DNA from: Hyphomicrobiales bacterium
Lineage (GTDB): Bacteria; Pseudomonadota; Alphaproteobacteria; Rhizobiales; Xanthobacteraceae
Reading direction: 5' to 3'
Assembly: GCA_017305555.1 (NCBI GenBank)
Contig: JAFKKM010000017.1
Location: forward strand, 33,545-97,544
Length of the DNA stretch: 64,000 nt
The notes below the pieces were generated by a model that saw nothing but the letters and a program-made list of their open reading frames with translations, ran no database searches and had not been told where the DNA came from. Position numbers and translations under genes: made by a program. This document shows, in pieces, positions 34,747 through 43,825 of the stretch (positions are counted from its first letter, which is position 1; every line of letters starts with the position of its first letter).

Positions 34747-34904
34747 TATCTATCGAGGCCTTCGAACGCCATCGAATAGACCGCTTCGATCTTCGGCGTT
34801 TTCATCAAGCTCTCGGCCTTGGCATTCCAAAGGAATTGCCTCTGCGCCCCATTGAGCCGGCCAGACCGCTGGCAGTCAGTATGACACGATAGATTCGGTC
34901 GCAT
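34728..34904 (-). pseudogene. Possible 3' remnant of an unidentified gene (58 codons)
   Basis: A minus-strand frame from ATG at 34904 to TAG at 34728 encodes 58 residues. Its second half (NGAQRQFLWNAKAE, then LMKTPKIEAVYSMAFEGLD) has protein-like composition and codon use. It overlaps the longest version of the tetR frame. No family was recognised. It could be the tail of a lost gene or a chance frame. Confidence 0.25.
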
Positions 34905-35283
34905 ATTGCAAACCTCGTCAGAATGATGGAGCAGGCCCGAGGGCAGGCTACACCCCGGCGAGAGCCCTCACGAAACCTAACGGCGGGTGGCTCAGATAGC
35001 TACTTTGAGTCACATATGAAAAATCATAGGCCGGAGCCTACCTGAGATGACCGCAGCGCTTATATCGCGTGCGCAGATGGTTCGCGAGGCGCGGCGCCGG
35101 AACGTTTTACGTCGAATCCGGCAACCTCCAAACACCGAGACGTCGTGGACGTGTTGTCCGGTTATTGGCGTTTCCCGGGTCGTGATCGAACGCGTTCACG
35201 GCGGGGTTACAGATGGACATGCATTCGCAAGGGGCTCTGACTTCCGGCACACGCGCGAACGGAAGAACCTCATTCTCGCGGGA
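34905..35283. other. Gene-free interval
   Basis: No supported gene was found in these 379 bases between two tetR-type genes. A plus-strand frame at 35047-35316 is arginine-rich, has no ribosome site and overlaps the end of the next gene, so it was not accepted. Promoters of the tetR gene and the downstream cluster probably lie near 34750-35000. Confidence 0.5.
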
Positions 35284-35973
35284 TCACTCAGCCGGATTGT
35301 GAGGCGCAGACGATGAAGCCGTCGCGCTCTTTAGTCCGAACGTCAGGTAGGACAGAATGACATCAACGATATGGGCCTTGCGCCGTTCGAGGGTGTCGGG
35401 CTGCATCAGGTCCCGGTCGAAGAGCAGCGACAATGTGTAACGATTGGACAGGTAAAAGTAGCCGAGCGAGGAAATCGAAATGTAGAGATCGATCGGATCG
35501 ATATCGTCGCGAAAGACGCCACGCTTGACGCCCTGCTGCAAGATATTGTTCAGCAGAACGCCGAGATCGTTATAGAGCGGAAAGATCGTGTGCGATTTCG
35601 TAATGTACTTACCGCGATGAAGATTCTCGGTGTTTAACATCGAGATGACTGTCGGATCATCGATGAAGGTTTGAAATGTACTCTCGCACAACAGGCGCAT
35701 CGCCTCGATCGGATCGAGACCGATCAGAGAGACTTCGTTCTGTCGCCGCCGAAGCGTGGCGTAGGTGCGTTCCAGAGCCCGAATGTAAAGCTCTTCCTTC
35801 GAACGAAAGTAATGATAGAGCAAATTCTTGCTGACTTTCGCCCGATTGGCAATGGCGTCGACACGCGCACCTTCATAACCCTTGCGAGCAAATTCCGCGT
35901 GCGCGGCAGCCAGAATTTTGTCTTGGGTCTGCCGCGCATTGCGTATCCGTGGCTTCGCGCTCGGAGACTTGGA
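35284..35973 (-). CDS. TetR-family transcriptional regulator
   Basis: A 229-residue regulator starting MSKSPSAKPRIRNARQTQ. The N-terminal HTH covers residues about 15-62 (KILAAAHAEFARKGYEGARVD, then AKVSKNLLYHYF). The C-terminal domain resembles TetR_C of the RutR/YcdC class (SMLNTENLHRGKYI, DIDPIDLYISISSLGYFYLSN). It follows the isomerase and hyuA/hyuB genes on the same strand at a distance of 255 bases and is a plausible regulator of them. RutR-like regulators sense pyrimidines, interesting next to hydantoinase genes, but the ligand is not known here. Confidence 0.9.
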   Translation of the reverse strand, partial: SKSPSAKPRIRNARQTQDKILAAAHAEFARKGYEGARVDAIANRAKVSKNLLYHYFRSKEELYIRALERTYATLRRRQNEVSLIGLDPIEAMRLLCESTFQTFIDDPTVISMLNTENLHRGKYITKSHTIFPLYNDLGVLLNNILQQGVKRGVFRDDIDPIDLYISISSLGYFYLSNRYTLSLLFDRDLMQPDTLERRKAHIVDVILSYLTFGLKSATASSSAPHNPAE

Positions 35974-36228
35974 CATAGCTGCGACGTAATCCTTTCTTGA
36001 TCCATCGGCCGTCCGCCGAATCGCCATCAGGGGTGGCGCAGGTCAGTCTATAATCTTTTCATAGCTCATGGAATTCGCGATCAAGCCGACCGCCGCGCGC
36101 GGGCCCGCGACTTTCGACAATCCGATCCGCTCAGGGCAATTCCGACGCGCTCGATGCTGGGAGCGTCTCAAAACAAGGCCCACTCGCGTAGCCGACGGAT
36201 CGGCCCCCCGAGCCCGCTTCTCTATCCA

Positions 36229-37098
36229 TCACGCGCGAATAGCCGCGACAGACGACGGAGTTTGCCTGACACGGGGCGCGACCAATGGCGCGCATCTCTC
36301 GACGCAGACCCGAACGGTTTCGTCGCCGTCGCGTTGCCACCAGTCCAGCCTGGAGAAGATTTCGATCTCGATCGGTCCATCGTAGCCGATCCGGTTCAGC
36401 AGATCGCGGTAATAGGCGTGGTCGATCACGCCGTCTCCTACCATTCCACGGTCCTGATAGACATCGCGAGTCGGCGTCAGCCAATCCGACAGATGAAAAG
36501 TCAGCAACCGCTCGACTCCAGCAGCAACAAGTCCTTTGGGAAACTCAGGATCCCACCAGCAATGATAGACGTCCGCGACGAGTCCCGTCCCTTCGCCGAG
36601 GCGATCGCATAGTTCGAGACATTGGGCGAAGGTGTTGAGGCATGAACGATCGCCGGCGAACATCGGATGCAACGGCTCGAGACCAATCTTGACGCCGGCG
36701 GCGAGCGCATAAGGCAGGAGTTCGGCCAGTGCATCCTCGACCCGCTGTCGCGCAGCGACGAGGTCGCGCTCGCCCGTCGCCAGACTGCCGGGCACGACCA
36801 CCAGCGTCGGGGCCCCGATCGCCGCAGCGGCGTCAAGCCGCCGTCGGTTCTCCTCCAGCGCGGCGCGATAGGCTGCCGGATCGGCCAGGTTGACCCAGGC
36901 GCTCGTACAGAGACACGGCACGAACAGACCCGCATCGCGAATCCGCTTCGCGCCAGCCGCGATGCCGGCGGCATCGAGATAATCCATCCATACGCCAATG
37001 CCGCCGACGCCATGCCGAGCATAGGTTTCTACCGCCAGATCGAGTGACAGGTTCTTGGTGGTGATCTGATTGATAGCGAAGCGCGACAGATCGCTCAT
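36229..37098 (-). CDS. Sugar phosphate isomerase/epimerase-like TIM-barrel protein
   Basis: A 289-residue AP-endonuclease-2-type TIM barrel starting MSDLSRFAINQITTKN. Metal-ligand candidates are in KIGLEPLHPMF (Glu about residue 142), LVADVYHCWWDPEF (about 175), TFHLSDW (about 210) and DGPIEIEIFS (about 255). The family isomerises sugars or keto/hydroxy acids. The ATG overlaps the stop of hyuB, so it is part of the hydantoinase operon. The real reaction, perhaps a racemase or isomerase for the product, is unknown. Confidence 0.88.
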   Translation of the reverse strand: MSDLSRFAINQITTKNLSLDLAVETYARHGVGGIGVWMDYLDAAGIAAGAKRIRDAGLFVPCLCTSAWVNLADPAAYRAALEENRRRLDAAAAIGAPTLVVVPGSLATGERDLVAARQRVEDALAELLPYALAAGVKIGLEPLHPMFAGDRSCLNTFAQCLELCDRLGEGTGLVADVYHCWWDPEFPKGLVAAGVERLLTFHLSDWLTPTRDVYQDRGMVGDGVIDHAYYRDLLNRIGYDGPIEIEIFSRLDWWQRDGDETVRVCVERCAPLVAPRVRQTPSSVAAIRA

Positions 37099-38849
37099 GC
37101 CGGCGCCCCCTCGTGCTCGGCGCGCAACCGCGCGGTCGCCTGTTCGTCGACGATGCCGTCACGGACCACGACGCCAAAACCGCTGCGCGCATAGGGAACC
37201 GAGATTTTGCCATCAAGCACGTCGGCAAGCACCGCGGCAGCAGGCCGCATCATCGGATTGCCGTAGCCGCCACCGCCCGCCTGCTCGTGACGAATCACGG
37301 TGTCGCGATGCACCGTTCGTGTAACCTTGCTCGGCAACAACTCGAAATCGCCGCCGGTGCTAAGCAGGTTGCGTGAGGGTGCGGCGTCGCCGCCGCCGAA
37401 CAATCCGTAAGGCCGATGCTCATAGCGATCGGAGCGCAGTTGCAGAATGGCTTCGTCGGCAAGGAAGCGATATTGCCGAATAATCCCGAGTCCACCGCGC
37501 TGACGGCCCGCGCCGCAGGAGTCCTCGCGCAGAGAATATTCCTCGATCAGCAGCGGATAAGTCGCTTCAAGAATTTCCACCGGCATATTCGACATGTTCT
37601 GCGACGGATTGGTGATCGCATCAATGCCGTCCCTGGTGGCGCGTGCACCGAGCGCACCGTTGATCATGTCGACCAGAATGAACGGCTCGCGCGTGGTCTT
37701 GTCGTATCCGCCGAGGCAAACCACGGAGTTGCCACCCTCTCCGGCGGCCACCGCACGCTCCGGCACAATGCGCGACAGCGCGCCGAGGACGGTATCGGCA
37801 ACCCGATAACCGGTCAGCGCGCGCGCAGCGACCGGCGCGGGAAACTCCGGATTGAGCACGGAGCCTTCGGGGGCTGACACGTCGATGCAGCGATAGACAC
37901 CGGCGTTGTTGGGAACATCGCTATCGAGCATACAACGCACGGCGAGATAGGTCGCCGATTTGGTGAATGACAGCGTCGAATTGATCGCACCGCGAACTTG
38001 CGGTGAAGAGCCGTCGAAATCGACCTTGATGTGATCGCCCGTAACGGTGATGGCAACCTGGATCGGAATGGCGGATTCGTCGAAGCCGTCACCGTCGATA
38101 TAGTCGGTGAAGCGATAGATGCCGTCCGGCCATGCCGCGAACGCCTTGCGTGTCAGCCGCTCGCCGTAATCGAGCAGATCCACGATAAACCCTTCGAGAA
38201 CCTCGACCCCGTACTTGCCGACCAGGCGCACGAATTCGCGCTCGCCGAGCGCGCAGGTCGCAAGCTGCGCCTCGAGATCGCCGATCACCAGATCCGGCAG
38301 GCGGACGTTCTTGGCGATGATGTCGAACAACGTCTTGTTGCGCACCCCGCGGTCGAACAGCTTGAGCGGCGGAATCCGCAGGCCTTCCTGAAAAATCTCG
38401 GTGGAATCGCTGGCGTTGGATCCCGGCACGCGGCCGCCGACGTCGCAGTGATGACAAATCACCACGGCAAAGCCTAGCAGATGCTGCTCGGCAAAGATCG
38501 GCTTGAACATGAAGATGTCCGGCAAGTGCATCCCGCCGTCATAGGGGTCGTTGAAGATAATCACGTCACCGGGATGCAGGTCATTGCCGTAATGACGCTG
38601 GAGCGCTTCCATCGCGTCCGGGACAGCGCCGAGATGCAGCGCCACGGTTTTCGCCTGCGCCAGGATTCGTCCCTTGGCGTCACACATTGTCGTGGAATAA
38701 TCGAGCACGTCCCGAACGATGGGAGAGCGCGCGGTGCGCATCACCGTATAGGCCATGTCGTCGACGATGGACTCAAACGCGCTCTTGAGCACCGCGAAGG
38801 TAACCGGATCGAGCTGAGAGTCGTGCTGGACATTATTGGACTGGGTCAT
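37095..38849 (-). CDS. hyuB: Hydantoinase/oxoprolinase subunit B
   Basis: A 584-residue HyuB-family subunit with typical segments (LDPVTFAVLKSAFESIVDDM near the N-terminus, GDVIIFNDPYDGGMHLPDI about residue 92, CHHCDVGGRVPGS about 127, GGYGNPMMRP near the C-terminus). With HyuA it forms an ATP-dependent enzyme that opens cyclic amides (hydantoins, 5-oxoproline, lactams) or carboxylates ketones. Its start overlaps the hyuA stop by four bases and its stop overlaps the isomerase start, which indicates tight coupling. Exact substrate unresolved. Confidence 0.93.
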   Translation of the reverse strand: MTQSNNVQHDSQLDPVTFAVLKSAFESIVDDMAYTVMRTARSPIVRDVLDYSTTMCDAKGRILAQAKTVALHLGAVPDAMEALQRHYGNDLHPGDVIIFNDPYDGGMHLPDIFMFKPIFAEQHLLGFAVVICHHCDVGGRVPGSNASDSTEIFQEGLRIPPLKLFDRGVRNKTLFDIIAKNVRLPDLVIGDLEAQLATCALGEREFVRLVGKYGVEVLEGFIVDLLDYGERLTRKAFAAWPDGIYRFTDYIDGDGFDESAIPIQVAITVTGDHIKVDFDGSSPQVRGAINSTLSFTKSATYLAVRCMLDSDVPNNAGVYRCIDVSAPEGSVLNPEFPAPVAARALTGYRVADTVLGALSRIVPERAVAAGEGGNSVVCLGGYDKTTREPFILVDMINGALGARATRDGIDAITNPSQNMSNMPVEILEATYPLLIEEYSLREDSCGAGRQRGGLGIIRQYRFLADEAILQLRSDRYEHRPYGLFGGGDAAPSRNLLSTGGDFELLPSKVTRTVHRDTVIRHEQAGGGGYGNPMMRPAAAVLADVLDGKISVPYARSGFGVVVRDGIVDEQATARLRAEHEGAPA

Positions 38850-40972
38850 GACGGCGACATTCCCTGGGGAGCGGTGTCAACAAGGTGGATCAACACGTTG
38901 AGACTGGCATCGACGGTTGCGACAGTTTCCGGCGGAATAACCACCGTTGCGTCGGCACCTTCGAGAATCGCAGGCCCGACGAGGCGTGGCGGCAGCGCCA
39001 GACGATCGTAGATCGGCGTTTCGACATGACCGTAAGCGCCACCGAAATAGACCTTGCGTCGCGACTTCGGCTCGGCGTCTGCGGCCTGATGGCGAATGGC
39101 CCGAAAGTCGAGCTTGCCTTGCCGGATGCCCTGGCCGATCACCCGCAGACTGACGGTTTCCACCGTATCCGACGATGAATAGCTGTAGACAGCCTGATAA
39201 GCCGCGAGAAACGCTTCGCGCAACTTTTCGATTCCGCCGCCCGCGGTAAATGGAATAGCGAGCGACAATTCCTGACCGCGGAAACGCATGTCGATTTCCG
39301 GCGTGATGACCATCTCGGCATCCGCAATACCCTCGGCGCGGAGCGCATCGCGCGCATCGGACTCGAGCTCAATCAAAATCGCCTTGGCCGCATCAAGATC
39401 GAACGACTCCAGAGGTCCGACAAAGGCACGAATGAAATAGCGTTCGACGTCGCCCGCCAGCATTCCCATGGCGGTGAACACCCCCGGCGAGGCCGGGACC
39501 AGGATGCGCGGCATCGACAGCAACCGCGCGATATCGACGGCGTGGGCCGGCCCCGAGCCGCCGATAGCAACCAGCGTGAACTCGCGGGGGTCGACACCAC
39601 GTTCTACCGTCACGGCGCGAATGGTGCGGGCCATGTTGGCGTTGACCACTTCGCGGATGCCGAAAGCAGCAAGTTCGGCGGACAAGCCAAGCGCGCCGCC
39701 GAAGGCGCGATCAATCGCACGCCTCGCCGATTCGATATCCAGGGTTCGGGAGCCGCCGGCCAGAACTGGCGGCAAATAGCCGAGCAGCAGATTGGCGTCG
39801 GTCACGGTGGGCTTGTCGCCGCCGCTGCCGTAGCAGGCTGGGCCCGGATCGGCGCCGGCGGAAATGGGACCGACCCGCATCAACCCGCCTCCGTCGACAT
39901 AAGCGATCGAGCCAGCGCCGGAGCCCACTTCCGCCACGTCGACCGCGGGAACACTCATCATGTAACCGCCGGCCTTGATGAAGCGACTCGGCGTCGAGAT
40001 TCCGGCACGGAATTCGTATTCGCTGACGCGGATCAACTCACCGTCCTGAACGAGCGAAGCCGACGCCGTGGTGCCGCCCATGTCAAACACCACGAGATTC
40101 CGCGTATCGACGGAATCGCCCAGTCGAGCGCCGCCAACCACGCCGGCCGCCCGCCCCGACGAGATGAAGAACACCGGCTTTTCACGCGCAGTCTGCGACG
40201 AGGCCAGCGCTCCATTGGAATTGCAGACCAGCAGCGGCGCGTTGACGCCGATGCTCGCGAGCCCGCTCTCCAGCCGCGACAGATACTGCTCGAGCACCGG
40301 ACGGACGTAGGCGTTGACCACCGTGGTGCTGGTCCGCTCGTACTCCTTCGCTTCCGGGAGCACCGAAACGGAACTCGTCACCTTGATCTCGGGATACCAC
40401 GTCGCAATCAGCTCTTCCGCGCGGCGCTCATGCGCGGGATTGCGATAGCTGTTGAGGAAGCAGATCGCGATCGAGATCACACCGGCGGCCGCAAGCTGAT
40501 CCACGGCTGCGCGCAGTTCGTCTTCGTCAAGCGGCGCAAGCACACTGCCGTCGAAGCGAATGCGTTCCGTGACTTCGAGCCGGAGCCTGCGCGGCACCAG
40601 CGCTTCCGGCTTCTCCCACTGCAAGTCGAACATGCCCGGCGTGCGCAGACGTCCAATCTCAAGCACGTCGCGAAACCCGCGAGTGGTGATCAGACCGGTC
40701 GCTGCGCCGACCTTTTGCAGCAGCGTGTTCGAACCGACTGTCGTGCCGTGAACGACCTCAAGGATGTCGGTCGCAGCTATTCCCGCATCGGCAATGATGG
40801 CGGTGACACCTTCAAGGACGGCAGCCTCCGGGGCAGCCGGACTCGATGAGACCTTGCGATGAACAACTCTTCCCGAGTGATCGATCAATGCGAGATCGGT
40901 GAAGGTACCGCCAATATCGACGCCGATGCGCGCGCCACGCGAAGAGGTTGCGGAAACAGGGGCTTTCACCAC
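38846..40972 (-). CDS. hyuA: Hydantoinase/oxoprolinase subunit A
   Basis: A 708-residue ASKHA-fold ATPase subunit. The N-terminal phosphate-1 motif IGVDIGGTFTDLALID is at about residue 16; EVVHGTTVGSNTLL (about 68), LVVFDMGGTTASASLV (about 293) and AIGGSGPAHAVDIARLL (about 470) follow. It phosphorylates the amide or ketone substrate before ring opening by HyuB. It is the first gene of the unit and is divergent from the binding-protein gene at 41131. A palindromic site lies between them. Confidence 0.93.
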   Translation of the reverse strand: MVKAPVSATSSRGARIGVDIGGTFTDLALIDHSGRVVHRKVSSSPAAPEAAVLEGVTAIIADAGIAATDILEVVHGTTVGSNTLLQKVGAATGLITTRGFRDVLEIGRLRTPGMFDLQWEKPEALVPRRLRLEVTERIRFDGSVLAPLDEDELRAAVDQLAAAGVISIAICFLNSYRNPAHERRAEELIATWYPEIKVTSSVSVLPEAKEYERTSTTVVNAYVRPVLEQYLSRLESGLASIGVNAPLLVCNSNGALASSQTAREKPVFFISSGRAAGVVGGARLGDSVDTRNLVVFDMGGTTASASLVQDGELIRVSEYEFRAGISTPSRFIKAGGYMMSVPAVDVAEVGSGAGSIAYVDGGGLMRVGPISAGADPGPACYGSGGDKPTVTDANLLLGYLPPVLAGGSRTLDIESARRAIDRAFGGALGLSAELAAFGIREVVNANMARTIRAVTVERGVDPREFTLVAIGGSGPAHAVDIARLLSMPRILVPASPGVFTAMGMLAGDVERYFIRAFVGPLESFDLDAAKAILIELESDARDALRAEGIADAEMVITPEIDMRFRGQELSLAIPFTAGGGIEKLREAFLAAYQAVYSYSSSDTVETVSLRVIGQGIRQGKLDFRAIRHQAADAEPKSRRKVYFGGAYGHVETPIYDRLALPPRLVGPAILEGADATVVIPPETVATVDASLNVLIHLVDTAPQGMSPS

Positions 40973-40992
40973 ATTCTCCCAAAATTCTTATT

Positions 40993-41010
40993 GTACCGAG
41001 TGGTTAGTAC
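40993..41010. promoter_or_regulatory. Imperfect palindrome between divergent hyuA and transporter genes
   Basis: GTAC-N10-GTAC (GTACCGAGTGGTTAGTAC) is an 18-bp imperfect palindrome 20 bases before the hyuA start codon. A second short palindrome, GACT-GTAT-AGTC, lies at 41090-41101 just ahead of the divergent binding-protein gene. Both are in the only AT-rich part of the region. They are candidate operators for the TetR regulator at 35284; this link is inference. Confidence 0.4.
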
Positions 41011-41130
41011 ATAGCCCGATTTTCGTCAAGGAAGCATCTTTTTGGCTGCAAAATAAGCTTCTCTGAAAAATTTCTTGCAACATGTATTGGACTGTATAGT
41101 CTATATGGCAGAAAACAGGGGGAAACGAAA

Positions 41131-42141
41131 ATGTTCGCAGTTCGCACATGCGGAGCCAAATCGCGACGCAACCTTTTGCTGGCGCTGGCATTCCTGGGAG
41201 GCGCGTGGCTTTCCGTCCCGGCGCACGCCCAGCAGGAAAAACTGTCGGTTCGCCTTGATTTTTCGCCTTGGGGCGTTCAGGCCGCGCTGCATCTGGCGCA
41301 GGACAAGGGCTGGTTCAAGGAAGCTGGCCTCGACGTCGACATTCAGGACGGCCGCGGCTCCGGCAACACGTTGCAACTCGTCAACGCCAAGCAGGTCGAT
41401 GTCGGGCAGGTTCAGCTGGGGTTGCTGCCGCAGGCACGGGCGAACGGCGCGACGGTGAAAGGCATCGCCGGATGGGGACGACGCACGGACCTCTCGGTGC
41501 TGGTCGACCGCGACTCCCCGATCACAAAGGTTCAGGACTTCAAAGGCAAAACCCTCGTGGTGTTTGCCGCAAGTCCCTGGGCACCGTTCATCGACTACTG
41601 GCTGGCACAGGGCGGGCTCGATCGTAAGAGCGCGAACATCCTGTTCGTCGATCCGGCCGCGCTATGGGGCACCTACACGGCAAAGCGCGCCGACGGTTTG
41701 ATGTCGACGGATCCGTCGGCCCTGCCGGTCGCTGAAGCATCGCGCCCTTCCAAGTCGGTGCTCGCGGAAGATGCCGGTGTATTCTTTCCGAGCTACGGCC
41801 TGATCGTTCGCGACGACATCCTGGAAAGCCGCAAGGATGCGCTCAAGAAGCTGGTGAACATCCAGCAAAAGGCCTGGGCATATCTGCGCGACGGTCACGA
41901 GGCCGAGGGGGCGGACGCCATGATCCATCAGCGGCCCGGCGCCAAGCTCGATCGCAACGTGCTGATCGAGCAAATCAAGCTGACCATCAAGTTCTTCGAC
42001 ACGCCGGCCACCAAAGGCAAGCCGATCGGCTGGCAGTCCGAGGATGATTGGAACAAGGCGTTGAAGGTGATGGAGAAAGCCAAGGTGATTCAACCGGGCT
42101 GGAAGGCCTCGGACTACTACACCAATGCTTTCATCAATTGA
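41131..42141 (+). CDS. NMT1/SsuA-like ABC transporter substrate-binding protein
   Basis: A 336-residue periplasmic binding protein with a signal peptide (SRRNLLLALAFLGGAWLSVPAHAQ). The mature protein reads LSVRLDFSPWGVQAALHLAQDKG, then GRGSGNTLQLVNAKQVDVG, typical of the NMT1/THI5-like family. It starts 158 bases from hyuA on the opposite strand. It is followed by overlapping ATPase and permease genes, so it delivers the substrate, probably the cyclic amide or a related nitrogen compound, for the hyu enzymes. Confidence 0.92.
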   Translation: MFAVRTCGAKSRRNLLLALAFLGGAWLSVPAHAQQEKLSVRLDFSPWGVQAALHLAQDKGWFKEAGLDVDIQDGRGSGNTLQLVNAKQVDVGQVQLGLLPQARANGATVKGIAGWGRRTDLSVLVDRDSPITKVQDFKGKTLVVFAASPWAPFIDYWLAQGGLDRKSANILFVDPAALWGTYTAKRADGLMSTDPSALPVAEASRPSKSVLAEDAGVFFPSYGLIVRDDILESRKDALKKLVNIQQKAWAYLRDGHEAEGADAMIHQRPGAKLDRNVLIEQIKLTIKFFDTPATKGKPIGWQSEDDWNKALKVMEKAKVIQPGWKASDYYTNAFIN

Positions 42142-42157
42142 CGCGGCGGACGGCGCA

Positions 42158-42988
42158 ATGACAACGAACGGGATGGCTGCGGGGCCGGGCCGGCCCCCTC
42201 ATCCGGTCGCGGAGGCTGCCTATGTCGCAATCCGCCGAGTTGGAAAGTCATACGGATCGTTGAAAGGCGCCGTCCATGCGCTCGACGGAATCGATCTTGA
42301 TATTCGCGGGGGCGAATTCGTTTCGATCCTCGGCCCCAGCGGCTGCGGCAAGTCGACGTTGCTCAAGTGCATCGCCGGCCTTGAGAAGCCAACGTCCGGA
42401 CAGATCGATATCCAGGGCAAGCCCCTGAATGGACCGCCGGATCGCCTCGGCATGGTATTTCAGCGCGACGTCCTGCTGGACTGGCGGACGGTGCTCGACA
42501 ATGTGCTGATCACCGCGGAATTCGCTCATATTCCCACCGCATCGGTGCGGGAGCGCGCATTGCAGTTGTTATGGCGCTTCGGCTTGAAGGGATACGAGGA
42601 TCGTCATCCTTGGGAGCTGTCCGGCGGGATGCGTCAGCGCGCCGCGATTTGCCGCGCTCTATTGTGTGATCCCGACCTGCTGCTGATGGACGAACCATTC
42701 GGCGCCCTCGACGCCATGACCCGCGACGATCTGAATCTGGAACTGGCGCGCATCTGGCAAGACACGCGCAAGACCGTGGCTTTCGTCACCCACGGCATTG
42801 CCGAAGCGATTTTCCTGTCCGATCGGGTCGTGATGATGGATCGCAATCCCGGCCGGATCATCGAGGTGATCGATATCGATCTGCCACGACCACGACACCT
42901 CGCAATTCGTGAGACATCCGAATTCGCTCACTACGTCGGGCACATCCGGCAACTCTTCACCAGTCTCGGCCTGCTGAAGGACGGCTAA
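42158..42988 (+). CDS. SsuB/TauB-type ABC transporter ATP-binding protein
   Basis: A 276-residue ATPase with Walker A GPSGCGKST, signature LSGGMRQRAAI, Walker B LLLMDEPFGALDAMT and switch segment VAFVTHGIAEA. In this last segment glycine replaces the common aspartate after the histidine. ATG at 42158 is preferred; a start at 42125 would overlap the upstream stop and add a non-conserved leader. It is followed three bases later by the permease. It energises the NMT1-type transporter. Confidence 0.92.
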   Translation: MTTNGMAAGPGRPPHPVAEAAYVAIRRVGKSYGSLKGAVHALDGIDLDIRGGEFVSILGPSGCGKSTLLKCIAGLEKPTSGQIDIQGKPLNGPPDRLGMVFQRDVLLDWRTVLDNVLITAEFAHIPTASVRERALQLLWRFGLKGYEDRHPWELSGGMRQRAAICRALLCDPDLLLMDEPFGALDAMTRDDLNLELARIWQDTRKTVAFVTHGIAEAIFLSDRVVMMDRNPGRIIEVIDIDLPRPRHLAIRETSEFAHYVGHIRQLFTSLGLLKDG

Positions 42989-42991
42989 CGT

Positions 42992-43780
42992 ATGATGCGC
43001 AGATTGCAGTCGCTGTACGAAAGCGGCATGGTTCTCATAGTGCTGATCGGAACGCTATTGCTTTGGGAAGTGGCGGTCTACCTGCTGCGGCCACCGCCGA
43101 TCATCCTTCCGGCGCCGAGCCTGATCTGGCGCGAATTCCTGATCACGCCCGGTTACTTCCTGCAGCAATCGTTCTCAACGCTCTACACCACGGTGGTCGG
43201 CTTCGTGCTTGCCGTCGCTCTCGGCCTTGCACTCGCCGTCGGCATCGTTCATTCGAAATTTCTGGAGCGAACCGTCTATACCTTGCTGGTAGCGCTCAAC
43301 AGCGTGCCGAAGGTGGCGCTGGCGCCGCTGTTCGTTTTATGGATGGGCACCGGGATCGAGCCGAAGATCGCCATCGCACTGATGCTGGCGCTGTTCTCAG
43401 TGGTGATTGATGCGGTGCTGGGGCTGCGCTCGGTCGATCCCGACATGATCAACCTCGCACGCGCCAGCCGCGCCTCGTCCTTTGCTATTCTGCGCAAGAT
43501 TCGCCTTCCCAACGCGTTGCCAAGTATTTTCGCGGGGCTGAAAGTGGCGATTTCGTTCGCGCTGGTCGGCACGATCGTCGGCGAGTTCGTCGCTGGTTCG
43601 GAGGGGCTCGGCTTCGCAATCCTGACCGCGCAAGGCCAGTTCGATACGCCTCGCGTATTCGTTTGCCTGATCCTGCTCGGGCTGTTGGGTACCGTCCTGT
43701 TCTATATCGTCGAGTTCATGGAGCGGCTCGCTCTGCCCTGGCACGTTTCACAACGCACCGGCCACGCTGCGGCCCCCTGA
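42992..43780 (+). CDS. SsuC-type ABC transporter permease
   Basis: A 262-residue permease with about six membrane segments. The coupling loop is visible at residues about 145-178 (DPDMINLARASRASSFAILRKIRLPNALPSIF). It has the SVPKVALAPLFVLWMGTGIEPKI segment typical of the nitrate/sulfonate/taurine class. It begins three bases after the ATPase gene and is followed after 45 bases by the EamA gene. Same transporter as the two preceding genes. Confidence 0.92.
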   Translation: MMRRLQSLYESGMVLIVLIGTLLLWEVAVYLLRPPPIILPAPSLIWREFLITPGYFLQQSFSTLYTTVVGFVLAVALGLALAVGIVHSKFLERTVYTLLVALNSVPKVALAPLFVLWMGTGIEPKIAIALMLALFSVVIDAVLGLRSVDPDMINLARASRASSFAILRKIRLPNALPSIFAGLKVAISFALVGTIVGEFVAGSEGLGFAILTAQGQFDTPRVFVCLILLGLLGTVLFYIVEFMERLALPWHVSQRTGHAAAP

Positions 43781-43825
43781 CAATCGCCCGGCTGCCAGTG
43801 GCAGTCCGAAGATCGAGTACACGCA

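Noticed and set aside
35047..35316. 89-codon plus-strand frame between two tetR genes
   Set aside because: Very arginine-rich, no ribosome site, overlaps the tetR end; no family recognised.
39542..40849. 435-codon plus-strand frame
   Set aside because: Antisense shadow of hyuA, produced by the GC-rich third-position bias; no start signal.
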